Assembly: GCA_015679605.1 (NCBI GenBank)
Contig: JAAAVE010000066.1
Span: 1 to 12,150 of the forward strand
DNA from: Podila epigama
Taxonomy: Eukaryota; Mortierellomycota; Mortierellomycetes; Mortierellales; Mortierellaceae
DNA length: 12,150 nucleotides
Reading direction: 5' to 3'
The notes under the pieces were generated by a model that was given only the letters and a program-made list of their open reading frames with translations, was not told the DNA's origin and made no database searches. Of the stretch, positions 1 through 7,549 are shown piece after piece (within the stretch, counting starts at the first letter, position 1; each line of letters opens with the position of its first letter). The position numbers and the translations under genes are program-made.

Positions 1-230
1 AAGAGGAACCGCTCGAGAGAGCGAGTTTGTGTCTATCATTGCTTTCTCAATTCTTTATAGATCTTGGTCTATATCGAACAACGCGAACAATCAAGAACAA
101 GGAAAGGTAGGTGCCTCCACATTGGTACTCTCTCACTACGATGGCCACAGCAACAGTCATCTCCTTTCCGAAAGTATAAGATCAGTTATCAGGCGTAGGC
201 AACCCCTATTGTAGTTAAATGTAAATAAAG
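1..230 (+). other. Left-edge segment, probable 3' end of an upstream transcript
   Basis: Frame 2 is open from the window edge to a TAG at 212-214. Frame 3 is open to a TAG at 105-107 and frame 1 to a TAG at 58-60. A good acceptor (pyrimidine-rich, TTTATAG) ends at 60 and a donor-like GGTAGGT begins near 106, so one or two splice sites may fall here. An AATAAA at 224-229 followed by T/G-rich sequence fits a transcript end. None of the short translations is recognisable, so the frame is not assigned. It could equally be a long 3' untranslated region. Confidence 0.3.
224..229 (+). terminator. Candidate polyadenylation signal AATAAA
   Basis: AATAAA is followed within 60 bases by T- and TG-rich sequence, as in fungal cleavage regions. 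It would serve a gene entering from the left, and no coding sequence of the next gene starts until 570. A single hexamer in AT-rich DNA can arise by chance. Confidence 0.3.
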
Positions 231-569
231 TTGTGTATTATTGTTTCCCTGGCATTTCTTTGCATCATTTTCTGTTTTGTGTACGTTGCAACCAACTATC
301 AAAACTGGACATCTGGCAGCGCTATGCAAGTAAGGAGGCGTTTTTTCAAGAACGACTAGCATAGTTTCTGCTAGCATTATGGAGTGCTGGAAACCTGATA
401 AATAAGCCAATCTTCAGTCAATCTGTGGCTCAATCGATGTTGGCGCTCTTTGGCCTTACTGCAGAAGGAGTACATTGCTGCGCGAATTTTCGCGTCTCTT
501 TTTTTTTTTCTCATGGAACATTCATTCCTCTCATCCATCAACCTCCATTGAACATCCCCCTGAAACCTC
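231..569 (+). promoter_or_regulatory. Intergenic/upstream region of the M3 peptidase gene
   Basis: No gene is seen here on either strand. A perfect short palindrome, CGCGAA-TT-TTCGCG, lies at 481-494. It is followed by a T-run and a CT-rich stretch typical of fungal core promoters and 5' untranslated leaders. No clear TATA box is visible. A short upstream open frame (513-551) sits just before the main start codon. The minus-strand open frame at 189-410 has no recognisable features and is treated as chance. Confidence 0.4.
513..551 (+). promoter_or_regulatory. Possible upstream ORF (12 codons) in the peptidase leader
   Basis: ATG at 513 opens a 12-residue frame ending in TGA at 549-551, 18 bases before the peptidase ATG at 570. 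If transcription starts upstream of 513, ribosomes would meet this ATG first. The main ATG has a weak context (C at -3), which makes leaky scanning or reinitiation relevant. The transcript start is unknown, so the uORF may lie outside the mRNA. Confidence 0.25.
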
Positions 570-3507
570 ATGTCGTCGCCCATTGTCCTTCCAACTACAG
601 CAGCCGAGCTAGAGCGGATCGCTCACAATTGTGTTGCGATTCTCGAATCGGGCGCAGATCAAGTTGCTGCCGTCCCTTCTGCCGAGGTCACTGTCGAAAA
701 CACACTTTTAGCACTGCAGGCTGCGCAGAACGAGGCGGCCGCTATTCAGTCGCAGTGCACGTTTCCTGCCTTGGTAAGATGGAATAAACAATATGAGACT
801 TTCCCATGGCATATGGTATGCTTACAAAAAAAAAGACAGTAGTCAGATCCCTAATATTTTATTCTAAACATTTTTGACCATAGGTACACTTGGACAAGGA
901 TGTTCGTGCAGCGGCTACAGAAGTTAAAAAGTTGCTTCAGAAGGCGTGGTCATCGTAAGATTTGCCCTGCCAAAACAAAAGACACGTATAATCTTAGCTA
1001 GTTTATGATTTCATTATCTATTTACAACTCCCTGACGTTGGTTTTATTTTTTGCCATGATCTAGGTTGTTTTCTCGAAGGGTATGTGAAAGAATTAACGA
1101 TCAATGAAAAGGTTAATGCGGAAAGAGATCGATCTAAGATATATTTCTTTTTGATAGGATGTGTACGCTATCCTGATTCAACTCAAAGACGACACCATGG
1201 ATGCGCAGACAAAGAGGCTGCTCGATCATACACTCCGCTTGTTCAAGAGGCACGGCTCGGCGTTATCAGAGGAAGGACAAGAACGCTTGATGAGCATTCG
1301 AGCCGAGATCACAGCAAAGGAGCTAGACTTTCAAAAGAATCTCAATGAAGACACCACGGAGATTCTTCTTACAGCTGACGAATTGGAAGGTTGTTCAGAG
1401 GCATGGCTCTCGGGTCTCAAGACAAAGATTGTGGATGGAAAGCATTTCTACCGTGTGACAATGAAGACCCCCGATACACTCAACGTGACCAAGAACGCCA
1501 TTCGACCAGAGACACGACACAGAGTCATCGTCACCTATCGCCAGGTCTGTATCGCCACTAACGAGCCGATTCTTGAGCAGCTGATCAAACTGCGACACGA
1601 AGCAGCTACGCTGCTCGGTTACAAGAACCACGCGGCATATAACCTTGACATTAGCATGGCCAAGACTGTAGAGAACGTAGAGGGCTTTTTGGACAATATT
1701 TCGACCTCGATCGCATCCAAGCTCGAGAGTGACCGTAAAGAGCTCCTGGAGCTCAAGAAGGCAGAATATCAACGACGTGGTTGGACTGACGAGTACAAGG
1801 ACGAGCTTCGAATGTCCGATGTCAAGTACTATCAGGAACTCTTGTTCAAGGAAAAGTATGCTGTGGACAATAACCTCATTCAAGAGTATTTCCCACTCGA
1901 ATTTGTCCGCGATCAGATCTTGGGCATGTAAGTGTTTCAAAACGTCCTCGCCACCATTTACCATGAAACAAAAAAAAATCTACAATTACTTCATCCTGTA
2001 TTTATATGCTAACAAGTTGTCGTTGATATTTTTTCTAGTTACGCTCATATTTTTCAACTTCGATTCCAGCAGATTCCTGGAAAGTACTGGGCGGACGACG
2101 TTTCTCTCTTTGCTGTCTATGACCAGAAAGCTCAGAACCAAGCTGGGGAGGAGGGTATCAAGAACCCTGAGGCCTTCAAGATTGGCTACTTTTACTTTGG
2201 TAAGTGATCTTGATGATAACGAGTGCCGTGATTGTGAAAAAAACATGGATGGATAATGATCCACGTTCTTAAAAGAGCTAACGCTTGCGCGCACATATTC
2301 CCTCCCTTATTGCTCTCACATAGATCTCTTTCCAAGACCTGGAAAGTACTCTCACCAATGCGTCGTGCCATTGCGTCCTAGTTATGTTACCTCGACTGGA
2401 GAGCAAGTGCTGCCAGTTGGTATGTGTATTTTTTTGATGGCGACATAGGAAGAACCTGGATGTATTGTGTGTTTTCTATAGAGACTAATGTTGTCCCTTG
2501 ACTATTCAGCTGTCAATGTAGGAAATCTCACACGGCCAACTGCCGAGCGTCCAGCTCTTCTCAAGCATAGCGAGGTAAGGATTTTTTACTACTGTGGTTT
2601 GATCCAATCGAACCTTTTTGATTGTTTCCCAGGGATACTGACTGTACACATCCACAAACACACGCAATCTTTCTTACACATACATACACACAGATCATCA
2701 CGTTCTTCCACGAGTTTGGACATGTCTGTCACGCCATGTCGAACAAGGCTCGACACAGCTTGTTCAACTTTTCTTGGTCTGCAGTTCCTTACCCGACTTC
2801 GTTGCCCATGGACTTTTTGGAAGTGCCCAGTATCATGCTCGAGAATTGGCTGTGGGAGCCCGCAGTGTTGAAGAGACTGTCCAAGTAAGGAAACTTTATA
2901 GCCTCTGCTACTTGAAAGAGAAAAAAAAAAGACTCCCCTCCAGACCCTGACAAGTAGCCATGTTACTGCAACACTACATTCATCTTTTAGGCATTACAAG
3001 ACAGGACACCAGTTGCCCGACGACATCATTCAGTCGTTGATTCTGACGCGCAAGGTGAGCACCGGCTTGAGTTTCTCGCAACAGATTGCCATGACCTCCT
3101 TGGATTTGAAGTTGCACGTCCTTGATCCTCATGAACGAAAGGAGTCGATTCGCGAGATCTGGAAAGAGATGACGGAGCGTTTGGTGGGTGTGAAACTCGA
3201 TGGAGGCCTGGCGTGTAATCCATCCTGTCAATTCTATCATATTGCCATGGGGTATGACGCGGGCTATTATGTGTATGCATGGAGTGAGATGCATGCGCGC
3301 GACCTGTTCACACGGTTCGCGACACCAAAGACTGGCCCTGGTTCTGGACAGCACCACCCCAAGGCGCTCGACAGCACACTCGGAAGGGAATATTGGGACA
3401 AGATCCTAGTGCCTGGTGCATCTGTGGATGCTATCGAGTTGTTGCGCGACTTTTTGGGACGCGAACCGAACCCTGAAGCCTTTCAAAAGTATCTTACAGA
3501 GCCTTAA
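570..3507 (+). CDS. PRD1: M3-family zinc metallopeptidase (thimet oligopeptidase / saccharolysin-like)
   Basis: This is a predicted cytosolic oligopeptidase that cleaves short peptides, downstream of the proteasome or during peptide turnover. Exons: 570-773, 884-954, 1065-1080, 1158-1927, 2039-2199, 2324-2419, 2510-2574, 2694-2884 and 2991-3507. They join in frame to 696 residues, against about 690 for human THOP1. The zinc motif HEFGH is at residues 467-471, with the third ligand Glu in DFLEVPS at about 504. The C-terminal motif H608, Y613 and Y620 in FYHIAMGYDAGYYVYAWSE matches the substrate and transition-state residues H600, Y605 and Y612 of THOP1. The N-terminal half is helical, as in the family. 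No signal peptide or mitochondrial presequence is evident, which argues against the mitochondrial octapeptidyl aminopeptidase. Exon 3 is only 16 bases. The stretch between HEFGH and the third ligand is 8 residues longer than in THOP1. Family assignment is firm; one-to-one orthology with yeast PRD1 is inferred. Confidence 0.95.
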
Positions 3508-3542
3508 TTAACATAGAATGAAAAAGGGTGAGTTAACTCTCT

Positions 3543-3569
3543 CACGTGGGCCACCATATAAATTGGTGG
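3543..3569 (+). promoter_or_regulatory. CHK1 promoter: E-box plus TATA box inside an inverted repeat
   Basis: CACGTG at 3543-3548 is directly followed by GCCACCA (3550-3556), TATAAAT (3557-3563) and TGGTGGC (3564-3570). The 7-base arms are perfect reverse complements and frame the TATA element exactly. The TATA lies 106-112 bases before the CHK1 ATG, within the only 161 bases separating the two genes, so it is the natural core promoter for CHK1. Whether the arms bind a factor or form a cruciform is unknown. Confidence 0.55.
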
Positions 3570-3604
3570 CGTCAAGATTCAACATGTTCCTGAGAATGAA
3601 AAAA

Positions 3605-3610
3605 AATAAA
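3605..3610 (+). terminator. Candidate polyadenylation signal of the M3 peptidase gene
   Basis: AATAAA lies 98 bases after the peptidase stop codon. It sits downstream of the CHK1 TATA box and 58 bases before the CHK1 start codon. If used, the 3' end of one transcript overlaps the promoter and 5' leader of the next. The surrounding A-run makes a chance match possible. Confidence 0.35.
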
Positions 3611-3668
3611 ATCGACCACCTCTCCTCCATCCCTTCAATCAACATTACATCGTTCGTTTTACCACGCC

Positions 3669-6600
3669 ATGCATAAACATCTTTCAGCGCCGACATTGCC
3701 AGAAGCCAGTCAGACAGTGACCAAGGCGGAGCAGATTGGACCCTATGACTTGCGGGAAACACTAGGTGTAGGAGCATATGCAGTGTATGTGAGAAAACCA
3801 ATGGATTCACCACCATTGGCATGAGCTCAAGGAATGAGCTCATGGGGGAATGTCAAGTGCCCATGCGTCAAAACTTGATACTTGGATCGTCTATTCGTTT
3901 TCCAATGTTACTTATACATCGAATTCGCTCTTTCTTTGTCTCTGTCTCTCTCTCTCTCTCTTGTGATAGTGTGCGCCTTGCGGAGCACCGAAAATCTGGC
4001 GTGAAAGCGGCTGTCAAGATCATACCCAAAAATACTCAGGAAATGAAAATGATTCAAAAGGAGCTCACGATTCAACGAGGACTACAACATCGAAACATTT
4101 CACGGTTTCTCGAGTCTAGAGAAACTTCAGATTGTCTCTATATCTTTGTGGAATATGCTGAAGGAGGCGAACTCTTTGACAAAATCGGTATAACGTTTTT
4201 TTTTTTTTTTTTTTTATTTTTGTGAGAAAGGCATCAAACATCCGTCTCATCCTTATCCTATGTCAATTTTCACCATACAGAACCCGACCGTGGTATCCAA
4301 GAAGACTTGGCGCACTTGTATTTTGTCCAGTTGATTGCAGGAGTTGTAAGTTACAGCGTTATCTCAGAACAGTTTGTACAAAAAAAAAGAAGAAGCAAAC
4401 AAAGGAAGCAAAGAGAAAGATGGGCTGGTTCAGTTTTATACTTATTCCATTTGTTTCCTCCTTCCTCCTTCCCTTGACTTTTTTGTGCAAATTTAGAAAC
4501 ATATGCACGACAAGGGTGTTTCCCATCGTGACTTGAAGCCTGAAAACATTCTCCTTGACGCATCTGGTGAGTTGATCCATACTTTTATATTTTTTTCCAA
4601 TGGATAGCTATGCTATGAGTGTTCTGGACATCCTTGCTAAATATATGTCATCATCATCTTTCCGTTTCGAGAATAGGTACACTAAAGATTTCAGACTTTG
4701 GATTAGCAACAGTGTTCAGACATGGAGGACGCACGCGGCCATTAGAGACCCCATGTGGGAGTGCACCATATGTTGCACCAGAGGTACACGATAGCTTGGA
4801 CTATGACTGTGTCATGGGATGTACGGGAGATATCACAGATGAGCCAGGTTTTGCTAACCGCCTTTTTTTTTCCTTTTTTTTTTCTGAACATCCTGGTTAG
4901 GTCTTGCAAGAAGAATACTGTGGCGATATGGTCGACATTTGGTCCTGTGGTGTTATTCTATATGTCATGATGATCGGAAGTAAGTGGAGACTCTTTATTT
5001 TTAGTAGTGTGGCCAAGGAACTTTATGAAGATGGATGGTGCTGGATTAGGTAAATGGCGTATTGATATATATATTTGGCTTGGATAGATACACCGTGGGA
5101 TTTACCTTCCGGCGAGAGTGAGGAATTCAGTCGATATGAGCGCGACAGTAACCCTATGTATGAGCCATGGAACAGACTTCAAGGTCCAGTTCGGAGTAAG
5201 TGCTCGCTTAGCATACAGTCACTCAATTGCTTTGAAAACGTGGTTGACCTTGCATTTTTTTTTCCAACTAAACATGATGCAATCTCTTACACGCAAAATG
5301 CATACTAGAATTACTCCTCGGCATTCTTCAAGTGAATCCCGCGAAACGGAAAACTATTAAGGAAATCATGAAGGACGAATGGTATAAGAGGTATGGAGTG
5401 ACAGTTAATTTGCATGGATCACATTTCCATGATATAGTTTCTCAAGGAAAAAAAAGGCGGTGAACTTTTATCTTGAGCGTTGTCTAACCTTTTATCCATG
5501 ATGCTCTCTTCCACAGACCTAACCCGCTTGTTACCGATGGCAAGTCTGCTGTTCGATGTTGTTTTTTCCTTAAGGCCAGGACTCGTTCTTTTTTTTTGTT
5601 CTCATGTGCTTGATCTAATCATATGTACATACAACTCTTGACATCCTTGGGGCACATAGGCTTTGTCAACAACCCTGCTCAGCTTGCATCCATGTTGATG
5701 GAGAATGTGAACGATGATACCACAGTCTCACCAATGTAAGTCGATTGTTCTTGATAGTTCATTTTTGAGAATATCCTGTCCGTACGGTCACGATGTTCTT
5801 TTTACAACTCTTCTCACACACTTTTTTTTTCCCTCTCACTATAGTGTCGCTTATTCACAGCCATTACAGACGGAAAGGGTCGAACAGAGTCAATACTCGG
5901 TGCATGATTATAGGAACTATGCCTCCTCACAGCCAGCACGCAATAATGAAAGAGCATCAGATAGTTCTCTCGGAACACGGATAGCCATTTCATGGCAGAC
6001 AGAGGCGCTAGAGCTATCTCAACCGGTAAGTGCATGTGGCTTTTTTCAATCTTAGCTTTTCCAAGTAAGGTCCTGACTGACGGTCTGGTGTCTCTTCTTT
6101 TTTTTTTTCTACCTTGCCCTGTTTTTTGTATTGTTGGATGAAAAAAAAAATAGGCTACACAGTTTACAGAGGCCACATTCCTACAAGTATTTTCATCTGA
6201 GCGTCTTACACGCTTCTTTTCAGAGACACCGCCAGATGAAATCATTGAGGCCTTGGATGATGCAATGGTCCACAATCTGGTTGCACACACTGTTCACTCA
6301 AACGTACAAAAGGTAAAGTGGAATTTCTTTCTTTCTTTTTTTTTTGTATGGATCATACGGTGTTGGTGCAAAAAAAAAACTGTGGGTGCTATATAGATGT
6401 ATAACACTTTTTGTTATCCTCAAACGTTGTGTGTTGTGTTTGTGTTTATATTAGATTTCTATATCTACAACGGATCAAAGACGATGTTTCTTGACGGGTG
6501 AGGTCAAGGTGGTACCTTACTCTACAGATACATACCTGGTCATGTTTGATAAAAGTCGAGTAAGTTGACATATTTTTTTTTGTTTTTTGTACAGGTCTCA

Positions 6601-6751
6601 TTATTACTATCATCTGAGGGATGGTGTTTTTAACTCGTCTTCTCGTCTTTTTTCTTAGGGAGACCCACTGGAATGGAAGCGAATGTTCAAGGCACTTGTT
6701 GCGACACTTCAAGATTCAGAGAACCCTATTCATATCCAAATGAACCCATAG
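3669..6751 (+). CDS. chk1: Checkpoint serine/threonine kinase CHK1
   Basis: CHK1 is the nuclear effector kinase activated by ATR/Rad3-type kinases after DNA damage or stalled replication; it restrains Cdc25 and mitotic entry. Exons: 3669-3784, 3970-4187, 4281-4345, 4497-4566, 4677-4783, 4901-4979, 5088-5195, 5309-5390, 5517-5539, 5660-5735, 5845-6025, 6154-6312, 6455-6559 and 6659-6751. They give 493 residues (human 476, fission yeast 496). The kinase domain shows the glycine loop LGVGAYAVV (32-40), K55, E70, HRDLKPEN (143-150), DFGLATVF (163-170) and [10 protein letters not shown] (183-192). A linker with SQ sites at S319, S330, S343 and S373 and a TQ at T377 corresponds to the ATR-target region. 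The C-terminal regulatory domain has RLTRFF (392-397), ISTTDQR and [10 protein letters not shown] (464-473), matching the two conserved CHK1 motifs RMTRFF and GDGLEFKRHF. Intron 9 (5540-5659) uses a GC donor, and exon 9 is 23 bases. The last glycine of the loop is replaced by A38. The identification is very secure. Confidence 0.96.
4196..4215 (+). repeat. T20 homopolymer inside CHK1 intron 2
   Basis: A run of 20 T begins 8 bases after the donor of the 93-base intron 4188-4280. It is the longest mononucleotide run in the window, and similar runs of 8-10 A or T occur in most other introns here. Its length is likely to vary between isolates and reads. Confidence 0.9.
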
Positions 6752-7049
6752 CCCTACATATTCGCTTTTCAAGAAAAAAGTTTGTCTATGACAACATGAC
6801 TAAACTACTCTTAAGAAGACCTCTCCTCCCTCAACAGAAATGCTCGACTCGAAAACAAACACTTGTCGGTATAGATTGAGCAAAAAGTTGGTGTGACAAC
6901 TATGAGATCTATTTAGAGTCTATTTTGATGTGCATCGGGACTTTCGCCCACTGTATCGGAATCGTGTTGTTGGTCGCGTCGTCCCGAACCGCAGTTGTGA
7001 TTGATTGTTGATGTAGTTGTTTCTTGTTGATGTTCTGTTATGCATGTGC

Positions 7050-7072
7050 TGTGTGTGTGTGTGTGTGTGTGT
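7050..7072 (+). repeat. TG dinucleotide microsatellite
   Basis: Twenty-three bases of uninterrupted alternating T and G, flanked by imperfect ATGTGC and GTATGTAC, lie in the middle of the spacer. It is a probable length-polymorphic marker with no sign of function. Confidence 0.9.
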
Positions 7073-7348
7073 ATGTACGCTTGAATGAAAGTATTAACCT
7101 CATTCTGCCATGCCGGATAGAACATTGACCACTGTTCCGTTCCGAGCGCAGAATGGCTGCAAATCTCTTTCCTCTTTTGGGCAACGGAGAAAAGAAAGAG
7201 AAAGAGGGGAGGCTTCAGAAGTGCCCCGATCAGTTTTGTTTTATTGGACGCACCCACATTTTCCACCCCTCCCCCGAATCGCCACACCACACCACGTTTA
7301 CCGAAAACCGTGATCGATCACTCACCCACGTCATTATTTTCATTTTCA

Positions 7349-7356
7349 TATAAATA
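7349..7356 (+). promoter_or_regulatory. TATA box of the P450 gene
   Basis: TATAAATA lies about 194 bases before the P450 ATG and is followed by a T/C-rich stretch. It is the best TATA match in the spacer. The distance implies a leader of roughly 100-165 bases, or that another element is used. Confidence 0.4.
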
Positions 7357-7549
7357 TTGTTATCGGTTGTTCATCTTTACACTTCACTCATCCCCTATTT
7401 TATTTTATTTTTCTCTTTCTTCACCCTCTACAAAAAGAATAGCACATTCTTAAGATACCCACACCGGACTCGGTTACCCACCCAGCACTCACAACAGTAA
7501 CAAACACCGTACGACATACATACATTCACAAACTCACACTACGTACAAC

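Larger units (their letters stand above)
6752..7549. other. Intergenic spacer between CHK1 and the P450 gene
   Basis: No gene is supported in these 798 bases. They should hold the CHK1 3' untranslated region (no clear AATAAA seen), a TG microsatellite at 7050-7072, and the P450 promoter and leader with a TATA box at 7349-7356. The final 170 bases are rich in C, A and T and poor in G, as expected for a fungal 5' leader. The 125-codon minus-strand open frame at 6913-7290 runs through the microsatellite and resembles no known protein. No tRNA-like A/B box pair was found. Confidence 0.6.

Noticed and set aside
1395-1964. 189-codon open frame on the minus strand, antisense to peptidase exon 4
   Set aside because: It lies over a long, well-supported coding exon of the M3 peptidase and its translation has no domain-like features. 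Antisense frames over biased codons stay open by chance.
3508-3843. 111-codon minus-strand open frame between the peptidase and CHK1
   Set aside because: It overlaps CHK1 exon 1 and intron 1 antisense and has no recognisable motif.
6960-7010. Possible tRNA B-box (GGTTCGGGAC on the minus strand)
   Set aside because: No A-box at the right distance and no cloverleaf could be folded around it.
6913-7290. 125-codon minus-strand open frame in the CHK1-P450 spacer
   Set aside because: It reads through the TG microsatellite as a His-Thr run and resembles no protein. There is no supporting splice or promoter structure.
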